Source of the DNA: Candidatus Omnitrophota bacterium
Lineage (GTDB): Bacteria > Omnitrophota > Gorgyraeia > Gygaellales > Profunditerraquicolaceae
Reading direction: 5' to 3'
Length of the DNA stretch: 49,062 bases
Assembly: GCA_030693145.1 (NCBI GenBank)
Contig: JAUYBI010000019.1
Coordinates: forward strand, 1 to 49,062
Shown: piece by piece, positions 35,217 through 42,790 of the stretch
Layout of the letters: every line of letters starts with the position of its first letter
How positions within the stretch are numbered: position 1 is the stretch's first letter
The notes under the pieces: generated by a model
What the model was told of the DNA's origin: nothing
The model's database searches: none
Seen by the model: only the letters and a program-made list of their open reading frames with translations
Made by a program: the position numbers and the translations under genes

Positions 35217-37421
35217 TCAGAATGACACTGAGGTATCTAGTTCCAGTAATTGGATGCGGGTTTCCTGATATTTATCCGGATCAACCAATCTGTAGATTTC
35301 TTGCGCCTGGCGCCAATATTGGCGGGCCATATTCTTTCTTCCCTGTTTCTTGTATAAAAGGCCCAGATTATAATTTGCATTGGCCAGATTCAGGCGGCTA
35401 TGAATCTCTTCTGATAATCCAACTGCTTGTTTAAAATAATTTTCCGCTTTGCCCAAATCATCAATTTCCAAATAGAGCTCTCCGAGCATATTATAGCCGC
35501 CGGCTAAATTAACTTTATTATCATGCAACTGATCTAATCTTAAGCCTTTAAAATAATAATCTAATGCCTTTTGATACTGTTTTTGAAAAAAATATATTTC
35601 CCCTAAATTAAAATAACAATCGCTTAATTCACTGCTCAATTTCAATTTCTCGAATATTTTCAGGCTCTTTCCATAGAAATCTTTTGCCGCCTCATAGTCA
35701 TTCTTATTTATAAAAACCAGGCCGATATCAAAATAATCACAGGCCAAATTCTTAATATTTTCAAAGTTACCGGGATACTCCAAATTAATAGCAACACTCT
35801 TGGTCAAAAAATCCAAAGCCAGATCATAATTATTTTTATCGATGTGCCAAACAGCCAATTTTCTTAAGGCTAAAGCCTCATTTTGCTTATCCCCTGATTT
35901 CCGGCTTAAATTTATCGCTTTATCATATAGCTCTTTGGCTTTATCATACTGTCCATCAAGCTGATAAAACCACCCCAGTTTGATATAAGCCTGGATAAGG
36001 TGAGCCCGATTATTTAACTTTTCGCTTTTAAGCACATAATCAAAATAATACTTTAGAGCTTTATCTTTATCGCCGGTACGTTGATAAGCATTAGCCAGGA
36101 TAGGATAAACCGCCAAATAATCCAGGTCGGAATTAATCACCTGCTGGCCTAAAATTATAGCTTGCTGATTATTGCCCTGGCGATACGCGGAGGCGGCATT
36201 AAGGAATAAATATAACTTTGTGGGGTTAATCTTAGGCAGCCAAATAGCCAAAAAAATACTCAAACCAATAAAAACAATCGCTAAGCTGATTTTGAAGATA
36301 ACTTTTTTATAAACCAAACTTATTTCGCGCTTAGGATCCTTCTGGCGCGAAAATTTAAAAAAGATAAAACCAGGATCGCCATAGAGCAGATAATTTACCC
36401 AGTGTAAACCAGCCAGCCCATACTCTTTAACTAGCTTTAGCTTTGATAATCGCAGAGACTCCCCCACGCTTACTCCAGAGATAAGTTTAGTATAGAATTC
36501 CAGCGCAAATACCAGGCTGGCATTATCCTCAATTTTACGGATTGAGCCGATATAATGCCTTACCCCGGCAAATAAAAAGGCACTGGCCATACCGTAATTG
36601 GCCCGCTGATACTCTGAATCAATCAAATCCGGATTTACCTGCGCGGAATGGCAGGAATTAGAAAACACCAAAGCCGGTAAACTACAACCCTGCCCCATCT
36701 TAAGTATATCTTCCACCTTAAATACTCCATCGCTTAAAACCCAGCCGTTATCTTTAGACCCTGACTTATCAAACTCGCAGTGGCCGGCAAAATGCACAAT
36801 ATCATAATCGCAAATATTTTTCTTCACATAGTGTTTATCAATATGCGTAGACTTAAAATCAACCTGAACTTTTTTGGTTTTATGGCTGAACTGATTTTTG
36901 ATATTTAAACCTTCCAGATACGCGGATTTTAAATCGCCGCTGGGATTAGCTAAAATTAACATTTTTAAGCTATCCTTTAAATCACGGTATTGCAGCGATG
37001 TAGAGTCTCCTTGGCTGCGGATCAGCCTACCGAGGCTGAATTTTAAACCCAGAAAATCCCCGCCGTCAAAAATCAACTCCCAGGGGATGTGCATCAACTC
37101 CTCATCCAAAAAAAGGGTTAGCGCGCAAGGTTGGCTGTCTTTAAGTTTACTCTTAATTGCACGGCTAAGCAGGTGGTTCCAGAATAATTGGCCAATTTTT
37201 TGCAGGCTCTTTAACTGCTGGAGTTTAGATGCCTGATCCTTAGCCGAATGGTTTAAAACCCCCACCATCTCCAGGCTTAAATGCTTTAATTCAGAAAAAG
37301 AAACCCCCACCTGGCTATAATGCCGCAAGGTGGGGGCAGCTTGGCTCTGATTAAACAGGCCCATCTTAAGTGAATCATCTTGCTTAAAAACTTCTAAGAT
37401 TAGCGATTCCGCATAAAGCAT
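35217..37421 (-). CDS. membrane-anchored CHAT protease with C-terminal TPR repeats
   Basis: The 734-residue protein has an N-terminal CHAT (caspase-like) domain: HIPWELIFDGG, then DIVHFAGH (catalytic His214) and LVFSNSCHSA (catalytic Cys257), with FAGVRHYIGSIR and LHWVNYLLYGDPG closing the domain near 350. A single transmembrane helix lies at about 373-396. Residues 400-720 are at least seven TPR units (such as KALKYYFDYVLKSEK and KALDYYFKGLRLDQ). The protease domain is N-terminal, so it and the TPRs are on opposite sides of the membrane. It starts four bases after the anti-sigma gene. CHAT proteases cut regulatory partners; the zinc-finger protein next door is the inferred target. Confidence 0.88.
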   Translation of the reverse strand: MLYAESLILEVFKQDDSLKMGLFNQSQAAPTLRHYSQVGVSFSELKHLSLEMVGVLNHSAKDQASKLQQLKSLQKIGQLFWNHLLSRAIKSKLKDSQPCALTLFLDEELMHIPWELIFDGGDFLGLKFSLGRLIRSQGDSTSLQYRDLKDSLKMLILANPSGDLKSAYLEGLNIKNQFSHKTKKVQVDFKSTHIDKHYVKKNICDYDIVHFAGHCEFDKSGSKDNGWVLSDGVFKVEDILKMGQGCSLPALVFSNSCHSAQVNPDLIDSEYQRANYGMASAFLFAGVRHYIGSIRKIEDNASLVFALEFYTKLISGVSVGESLRLSKLKLVKEYGLAGLHWVNYLLYGDPGFIFFKFSRQKDPKREISLVYKKVIFKISLAIVFIGLSIFLAIWLPKINPTKLYLFLNAASAYRQGNNQQAIILGQQVINSDLDYLAVYPILANAYQRTGDKDKALKYYFDYVLKSEKLNNRAHLIQAYIKLGWFYQLDGQYDKAKELYDKAINLSRKSGDKQNEALALRKLAVWHIDKNNYDLALDFLTKSVAINLEYPGNFENIKNLACDYFDIGLVFINKNDYEAAKDFYGKSLKIFEKLKLSSELSDCYFNLGEIYFFQKQYQKALDYYFKGLRLDQLHDNKVNLAGGYNMLGELYLEIDDLGKAENYFKQAVGLSEEIHSRLNLANANYNLGLLYKKQGRKNMARQYWRQAQEIYRLVDPDKYQETRIQLLELDTSVSF

Positions 37422-37425
37422 AAGA

Positions 37426-38136
37426 TCAGACCTTAACTTTTAAATCAATTACCGCCTCCCTCTGGCCTTGGCGGCTAACCTCAACGATATAATTACCCGG
37501 GAGAATATTTTCAAAGAGGCTGCTCCCGGAAGCATTAACATAAGACTCCAGCTCCAGGCCGTCTTTGATGAGGGTAATGCGCAGATTTTTATCAACCTTC
37601 TGGCTTTGGCTTTGCTTATCTTTAACCGTAATCGTCAAGTTAAAGCTCTGCGTAGACTTGTTCTGAATTTTAGCGATCACTCTAATTTGCTGCAGGTCTT
37701 TTAAAATACTCACCTCTTCCTTAAACTCATTTATCTTCCTGCCGCGTAATAACGGAGCAGGGATCAGCTCCTGTCCAAAAAGGACATCTCCGGTAGTCTG
37801 AATGATCTCTAAAGCCTTCTCTTTAAGTTTAAGGAATATTTCTAATAAGTTTTCGCGGGCCCCCTCTTCTACTAATTTCTTGATCTTTTCAAGCAATGGC
37901 GCGGGAACAGTTAAGCTTAAATGCGGCTGTATCTTAAGTTGCGTACTTAAATATTCAGCGCACAAGCCGCAACTAAGCGCATGTTTCTGAATCCGCCGCT
38001 TATCCGCCGCAGGAAGGATATCTTCCAAAAAACAGGCTAAACTTTCCGCATCCGGGTGATCCTGGCCGGTGAATCGATTAGCTGCTTTCCACTCCCGATA
38101 AACAATTTTAACGACCTGCTCAAAATAATTAGTCAT
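37426..38136 (-). CDS. soluble zinc-finger anti-sigma factor with beta-sandwich tail
   Basis: Residues 27-60 carry His27, His52, Cys56 and Cys59 in HPDAESLACFLED and KHALSCGLC. The spacing equals the zinc site of the anti-sigma factor ChrR (His6, His31, Cys35, Cys38). The middle (about 75-135) is helical with a hydrophobic end. Residues about 145-236 look like a beta-sandwich of the Cna-B/carboxypeptidase-regulatory kind (VTVKDKQSQSQKV, then GSSLFENILPGNYIVEV). No transmembrane helix is seen, unlike RseA. It sits between an ECF sigma gene and a CHAT protease gene. Confidence 0.82.
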   Translation of the reverse strand: MTNYFEQVVKIVYREWKAANRFTGQDHPDAESLACFLEDILPAADKRRIQKHALSCGLCAEYLSTQLKIQPHLSLTVPAPLLEKIKKLVEEGARENLLEIFLKLKEKALEIIQTTGDVLFGQELIPAPLLRGRKINEFKEEVSILKDLQQIRVIAKIQNKSTQSFNLTITVKDKQSQSQKVDKNLRITLIKDGLELESYVNASGSSLFENILPGNYIVEVSRQGQREAVIDLKVKV

Positions 38137-38238
38137 TATTCTCCCTCTAACTCAATAGACGCATAGAACTCAATAATCTAACAGGTTTTTTAAGTAGACA
38201 TTGTAATAAACTCTGCTGATTTTTATCAATTGTCAAGT

Positions 38239-38310
38239 ACCGTAGGGTGGGTTTAAACCCACCCTACGGTTGTTAATAAGCTGCAGGGGAGGTTTAAATT
38301 TCCCACTACT
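38239..38310. repeat. GTTTAAAC palindrome plus a degenerate second copy
   Basis: A perfect 32-base palindrome (38239-38270, arms accgtagggtgggttt) is followed at about 38283-38310 by a degenerate copy with ggtttaaatttccc. Both lie between the sigma gene and the anti-sigma gene. The rest of 38137-38339 shows no gene. Confidence 0.75.
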
Positions 38311-38339
38311 AAAGCAATAGACGCATGATCAAAGAAAAT

Positions 38340-38939
38340 CTAACCCAAAAATCCTTTCTGCTTAAAACAATCCTGCAATTTCTGCAATATCCTGCTCTTG
38401 CGCATATCCACTGCCCCGCGGTTAATTTTAAGATATTCCTTAATCTCCTCCAGAGATAGCCCCTGATTTAGAAATAATTCGAGAAAATACTGTTCATCTA
38501 ACTCCAGCAAACTAATACACTCCTGCAGGGTCTTACGCCTATCCTGTTGATTAAGAAATTCCATCGCCCCTGCTGAAAGATCCTTAAGGGTATCCCCTAA
38601 AGTAAAACCATCTTCATCCTCTACATCCAGAGAGGCCATCGGCTTAAATTTGCGTAAATAATCAATAGTAAAATTAATCGTAACCTGCCTTAGCCAACTG
38701 GCCAAAGAACAGCCATTTCTACCCTGATAAGTGGATAGTTTTCTATGGTTATCTTTGATTAAGGCATGAAATATCTCTTGAAAGATATCCTCGACTTGCT
38801 CTGGGGAAATACTACGGCCATTAACCGACAAAACACTATGGATATAGTTATAGATCAGGCGGGAATAACGTAAGATGAATTCAGACCAGGATTGCTTATC
38901 TCCTTTAAGACAGCCTTGGACAAACTTCAAATCATCCAT
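38340..38939 (-). CDS. ECF-type RNA polymerase sigma factor
   Basis: The 199-residue product has sigma region 2 (DIFQEIFHALIKD, SLASWLRQVTINFTIDYLRK) and region 4 (LDEQYFLELFLNQGLSLEEI, then LKINRGAVDMRKSRILQKL). The ATG at 38939 is preferred: upstream codons to 38990 are a repeat arm read in frame. A TATAAT with extended -10 ends eight bases ahead of this ATG, which suggests a leaderless message. It heads a three-gene unit with an anti-sigma factor and a CHAT-TPR protease. Confidence 0.9.
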   Translation of the reverse strand: MDDLKFVQGCLKGDKQSWSEFILRYSRLIYNYIHSVLSVNGRSISPEQVEDIFQEIFHALIKDNHRKLSTYQGRNGCSLASWLRQVTINFTIDYLRKFKPMASLDVEDEDGFTLGDTLKDLSAGAMEFLNQQDRRKTLQECISLLELDEQYFLELFLNQGLSLEEIKEYLKINRGAVDMRKSRILQKLQDCFKQKGFLG

Positions 38940-38946
38940 GGCTATG

Positions 38947-38955
38947 ATTATAACA
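38947..38955 (-). promoter_or_regulatory. extended -10 promoter of the sigma gene
   Basis: The minus strand reads TGTTATAAT, an extended -10, with its last base eight bases from the ATG at 38939. The predicted start of transcription is at or within a base or two of the start codon. No clear -35 is seen in the repeat arm upstream. Confidence 0.5.
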
Positions 38956-38961
38956 CAGAAA

Positions 38962-39156
38962 CAAGGTGACGGTTCTATTTTTATTTGCAACAGTAGGGGA
39001 GGTTTAAACCTCCCCTACTGAATAAAAAGAATAAAAAGGGACCGTTTCTATTTTTTCACACTGAATAAAAAGAATAAAAAGGGACCGTTTCTATTTTTTC
39101 AAGCTTAAAATAGAAACGGTCCCTTTTTTGAAAAATAGAAACGGTCCCTTTTTTAG
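38962..39156. repeat. complex composite repeat with duplicated and inverted arms
   Basis: The order is: an arm with gtgacggttctattttt, a perfect GTTTAAAC palindrome (38991-39020), two direct copies of a 41-base unit (39018-39058 and 39061-39101) ending gggaccgtttctatttttt, then two inverted copies of that arm (39107-39129 and 39131-39155). The inverted arms can pair with the direct ones. Nothing coding is seen in 38956-39211. Confidence 0.8.
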
Positions 39157-39211
39157 AAACATCCCCTACTGTAATGAAAAAAGAGAACCGTTCCCGTGTT
39201 TTTAACTTGAA

Positions 39212-41311
39212 CTACTTAAATAACGTATTTTTAATAATAAATGACGCGAAAACAATGGAAACCATGGACATCAGCTTAATTAAAATATTCAAGCTGGGTC
39301 CGGAAGTATCTTTAAATGGGTCTCCCACAGTGTCACCAACCACCGTAGCTTTATGCGCAGCTGACCCCTTACCGCCATAATGCCCTTCTTCGACAAATTT
39401 CTTGGCATTATCCCAAGCACCACCGGAGTTGGCCATCATTACCGCTAAAACAAAACCCGTAACCGTTGCCCCCATCAGCAGCCCGGCAACCGCATCAATA
39501 CCAATTAATAAACCTACAGCTATTGGAGCAACAATTGCCAAGAGAGATGGCGCAATCATTTCTTTCTGCGCGGCCGCGGTAGCAATGGTTACACAGCGCG
39601 CATAATCCGGTTTAGCTGTACCCTCCATAATACCAATTATTTCCTTAAACTGCCTGCGTACTTCCACCACGATTTTACCGGCTGCCCGGCCTACTGCCCG
39701 CATCGTTAAAGAACAGAATAAAAACGGCAACATCCCACCGAGAAACAAACCCACCAACACCGTGGGATTCATCATATTGGCATTTATATCTTTACCAAAA
39801 AGCATAACCTGATCCTTATAGGCGGCGATCAACGCCAATGCTGTCAGGGCCGCTGAACCAATAGCAAAACCTTTACCGGTAGCTGCTGTAGTATTACCCA
39901 GAGCATCCAAAGCATCGGTCCTCTTTCTTACTTCCGGAGGCAATTTCGCCATCTCCGCGTTTCCACCGGCATTATCCGCAACCGGCCCATAGGCGTCAGT
40001 AGCCAAAGTAATCCCTAAAGTGGAAAGCATGCCCACCGCCGAAATAGCAATACCATAAAGTCCGGCATTAAAGTTTGCTGCCCCGCCAGATACAAAAAAG
40101 CTAATCATAATCGCGCCACAAACAATAATTACCGGAATAGCCGTGGACATCATACCCACGGCAAGGCCGCCGATAATTACAGTAGCCGGGCCGGTTAAAG
40201 CAGCATCGGCAATAGAGCGAGTAGGCTTAAATCCGCTGGAAGTATAATACTCGGTACATAAACCAATTAAAACACCCGCGATCAAACCTGCTAATACTGA
40301 CCAATAAACACCCAAATGCTGGACCCCTAAAGTGTATTTAATCAAAAAGAATGAAATTACTGCCACTAAGAAAGAACTGGTAAATACACCTTTACGTAAA
40401 GCTGCCAAAAGGACTTTTTGACTTGCCTGCTCTCCGCTTTTAACAAAAAAAGTTCCAATAATGGAAGCAATAACCCCTACCGCTGCCATCACCATGGGGA
40501 CAGTTACTCCCGCAACGCCTAAACCTGCAGCCACACCTAAAGCTGAAGTAGCGACAATTGAACCAACATAAGACTCATAAAGATCAGCACCCATACCGGC
40601 AACATCGCCGACATTATCACCTACGTTATCCGCAATCACTGCCGGGTTACGGGCATCATCCTCAGGAATCCCCGCCTCTACTTTTCCCACCAGATCCGCG
40701 CCCACATCCGCGGCTTTAGTAAAAATACCTCCGCCTACTCTGGCAAAAAGGGCCATGGAGCTGGCGCCCATACCAAAACAAAGCATGGTGGAAGTAATAG
40801 CGGCAATCTTATCCGTGCCTAAGGGAATAGGGTGACAGGAATAATACCAATTTAGGAAATAATACCAGATACTTAAATCCAATAGCCCTAAACCCACAAC
40901 CGTAAGCCCCATTACTGCTCCGCTGGAAAAAGCAACCCGCAAACCTGAATTTAAACTTTTGGATGCGGCTTGAGCTGTCCGGTTAGAAGACTGCGTAGCA
41001 ATAGACATACCGATAAAACCGGATAAACCTGAAAAAATACCCCCGGTTAAAAAAGCAAACGGCACGAAGATAACCAAATAATTCTTCAAAGCCATCGCCA
41101 GGAGAATAAAAAAAACAACGACAAAAAACATGGAGACGCCCAGATATTGCCTTTTTAAATAAGCCTGGGCACCCACGCGCACAGCTTGAGCAATCTCCTT
41201 CATTTTATCCGTTCCTTCATCCATTCTTAGAATACTTAAAGCCAAATAAAAAGCAAAACCTAAAGCGAGAATCGAACCTACTGGCGCTAATAACAACAGA
41301 TCAAAACCCAT
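39212..41311 (-). CDS. hppA: membrane-bound ion-pumping pyrophosphatase, K+-dependent, likely Na+-type
   Basis: The 699-residue protein with about 16 membrane helices hydrolyses pyrophosphate to pump cations. Key blocks are [36 protein letters not shown] and [19 protein letters not shown]. Alanine in GNTTAA, rather than lysine, marks the K+-dependent class. The glutamate in [12 protein letters not shown] corresponds to the sodium-gate glutamate of the Thermotoga enzyme, so Na+ transport is likely. It has its own promoter upstream. A pyrophosphatase also pulls sulfate activation forward, though no direct link is seen. Confidence 0.94.
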   Translation of the reverse strand: MGFDLLLLAPVGSILALGFAFYLALSILRMDEGTDKMKEIAQAVRVGAQAYLKRQYLGVSMFFVVVFFILLAMALKNYLVIFVPFAFLTGGIFSGLSGFIGMSIATQSSNRTAQAASKSLNSGLRVAFSSGAVMGLTVVGLGLLDLSIWYYFLNWYYSCHPIPLGTDKIAAITSTMLCFGMGASSMALFARVGGGIFTKAADVGADLVGKVEAGIPEDDARNPAVIADNVGDNVGDVAGMGADLYESYVGSIVATSALGVAAGLGVAGVTVPMVMAAVGVIASIIGTFFVKSGEQASQKVLLAALRKGVFTSSFLVAVISFFLIKYTLGVQHLGVYWSVLAGLIAGVLIGLCTEYYTSSGFKPTRSIADAALTGPATVIIGGLAVGMMSTAIPVIIVCGAIMISFFVSGGAANFNAGLYGIAISAVGMLSTLGITLATDAYGPVADNAGGNAEMAKLPPEVRKRTDALDALGNTTAATGKGFAIGSAALTALALIAAYKDQVMLFGKDINANMMNPTVLVGLFLGGMLPFLFCSLTMRAVGRAAGKIVVEVRRQFKEIIGIMEGTAKPDYARCVTIATAAAQKEMIAPSLLAIVAPIAVGLLIGIDAVAGLLMGATVTGFVLAVMMANSGGAWDNAKKFVEEGHYGGKGSAAHKATVVGDTVGDPFKDTSGPSLNILIKLMSMVSIVFASFIIKNTLFK

Positions 41312-41374
41312 TTTTACTACGCTCCTTTCAGATATATATATGGATTATTTTACGATTTCAGAAAATTAGTATGT

Positions 41375-41402
41375 ATGTTAACACAACTACGCTCGTTGTC
41401 AA
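41375..41402 (-). promoter_or_regulatory. hppA promoter
   Basis: The minus strand has TTGACA (41397-41402), a 16-base spacer and TAACAT (41375-41380), 64 bases upstream of the hppA start. Confidence 0.65.
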
Positions 41403-41409
41403 GGAAGAA

Positions 41410-41733
41410 TTACTGCGGGGTTTGTTTTTCCTGCACTACTTCACCTTTAACATCGATAACCTTATCTCGGCTACGGCCTAGCGGCCTGTGACTTTGGCTA
41501 GCGGGAGCCGAACCACGGCCTTGTTGCTCGAATTGCTGGCTAATCCCGGAAACCATCAGTCTGATTTTAAGCATAAAAATTAAAATTAAGACCGCCTCCA
41601 CTACCAACCAGAGGCCGACAGAATTAAAGATTAACTTGCCGAAAGATAGATTAAAGATAATTAACAGAGGCAATAAACACCCCCAGCTGCCCATCCGCAC
41701 ATATCCCGTAGAAGGCATCAAAATTTCTCCCAA
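41410..41733 (-). CDS. small membrane protein of unknown function
   Basis: This 107-residue product has two predicted membrane helices (CLLPLLIIFNLSFGKLIF and GLWLVVEAVLILIFMLKI). A polar, basic tail rich in Gln, Ser and Arg follows (QQGRGSAPASQSHRPLGRSR). I do not recognise a family. It overlaps the 3' end of the nitroreductase by 16 bases, suggesting co-translation, and precedes the hppA promoter. Confidence 0.65.
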   Translation of the reverse strand: MGEILMPSTGYVRMGSWGCLLPLLIIFNLSFGKLIFNSVGLWLVVEAVLILIFMLKIRLMVSGISQQFEQQGRGSAPASQSHRPLGRSRDKVIDVKGEVVQEKQTPQ

Positions 41734-42221
41734 TGCAATAGTTCCCTTAATTCTCTTTTAGCTATAGTTTTAAAGGCATTTTTCTCTAGCGGATACCCTA
41801 AAGCAACCATACTGATTAACTTCATACTTAAAGGTGCATTTAACAAGCTATTCACCTGCTGAGAATAAGGCTTCTTATCTCCGGCAACCCAACAAGAGCC
41901 GATACCTAAAGCAGTTGAGGCTAAAAGAATATTACAAGTAGCAGCACTTCCATCTTCCAGGAAATATTTTGTGTCCGTGGAAAAAACCGCAATACAGGCA
42001 GCTGCCTGCGCCATAAATTTACCATTTTCTCCTAGTTGGGCTAACTGGCTTAATTTATTGGCATCTGTAATCACCACAAATTCCCAGGGCTGCAGATTTC
42101 TGGCAGTTGGGGCAAATCTAGCGGCATCGACGATCTTTTCCAGGTGCTTTTTAGATATGCTTTGCTTGCCAAATACCCTGATGCTGCGCCTAATTTTTAA
42201 AAATTTCAGAAAATCATCCAT
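41718..42221 (-). CDS. nitroreductase family protein
   Basis: The 167-residue FMN-dependent nitroreductase-fold protein has IRRSIRVFGKQSISKKHLEK, APTARNLQPWEFVVI and GIGSCWVAG. The length is at the short end of the family. It lies between ybgC and the small membrane protein; the substrate is unknown. Confidence 0.9.
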   Translation of the reverse strand: MDDFLKFLKIRRSIRVFGKQSISKKHLEKIVDAARFAPTARNLQPWEFVVITDANKLSQLAQLGENGKFMAQAAACIAVFSTDTKYFLEDGSAATCNILLASTALGIGSCWVAGDKKPYSQQVNSLLNAPLSMKLISMVALGYPLEKNAFKTIAKRELRELLHWEKF

Positions 42222-42250
42222 AAGTTCTCCTCAGTCTTAAAATTAAAAAA

Positions 42251-42628
42251 TTATTCTAATTTTTTACGCAGGTCTTCGGGAATGGCTTGCGGCTTCAGCT
42301 GCTTATCAACACAGGCAAGGACAGTTTTGGCTTTAACAATTATCTGCTTATTTTGATTATAGATTTCATGGAGGAACTCGATACGCACGCCGATAACTGT
42401 TCCGATTTGAGTCTGAACATCAAGTTGATCGCCGTACACAGCAGGAAATTTATAATCAATCTCCTGCCGCGCCACCACAAACATGATCCCGGAATCAGCC
42501 AACTGCTTAATGGAGACATTTTTTTGCTCAAAATACTCCGTGCGCGCTTCCTCTAAAAAATTAAGGTAATTAGCGTAATAAACTACTCCTCCGCAATCCG
42601 TATGATGGTAATAAATGCGTATTTTCAT
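42251..42628 (-). CDS. ybgC: acyl-CoA thioesterase, YbgC/4-hydroxybenzoyl-CoA thioesterase family
   Basis: A single hotdog domain of 125 residues with the family signature HTDCGGVVYYANYLNFLEEA; the aspartate of HTD is the catalytic residue. The remainder (YKFPAVYGDQLDVQTQI) fits. A promoter ends ten bases before the ATG, which leaves almost no leader. Confidence 0.93.
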   Translation of the reverse strand: MKIRIYYHHTDCGGVVYYANYLNFLEEARTEYFEQKNVSIKQLADSGIMFVVARQEIDYKFPAVYGDQLDVQTQIGTVIGVRIEFLHEIYNQNKQIIVKAKTVLACVDKQLKPQAIPEDLRKKLE

Positions 42629-42637
42629 ATTAATTTA

Positions 42638-42665
42638 AATATAGCGCTAAACTGCTAATTGTCAA
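42638..42665 (-). promoter_or_regulatory. ybgC promoter, near-leaderless
   Basis: The minus strand has TTGACA (42660-42665), a 16-base spacer and TATATT (42638-42643). Transcription would begin about three bases before the ybgC ATG. Confidence 0.65.
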
Positions 42666-42683
42666 TATATTATCACAATCAAC

Positions 42684-42717
42684 AATCGTAGTGGAGGTTT
42701 AAACCTCCACTACGATT
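42684..42717. repeat. perfect 34-bp GTTTAAAC palindrome
   Basis: The arms are aatcgtagtggaggttt and its complement, just upstream of the ybgC promoter. A second palindrome follows 41 bases away. Confidence 0.8.
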
Positions 42718-42758
42718 AAGGCTGGTCAACATATTCCCCGATAAGTTAATTAACAACA

Positions 42759-42790
42759 ATCGTAGGGGAGGTTTAAACCTCCCCTACGAT
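42759..42790. repeat. perfect 32-bp GTTTAAAC palindrome supplying the mtaB stop codon
   Basis: The arms are atcgtaggggaggttt and its complement. The minus-strand mtaB frame enters it and stops at the TAA in gtttaaac, so its last residues IVGEV are encoded by the repeat. Confidence 0.85.

Noticed and set aside
39018-39156. CRISPR-like array of short repeats
   Set aside because: Units are adjacent or inverted with no uniform spacers, and match the palindromic repeat families seen elsewhere in the window.
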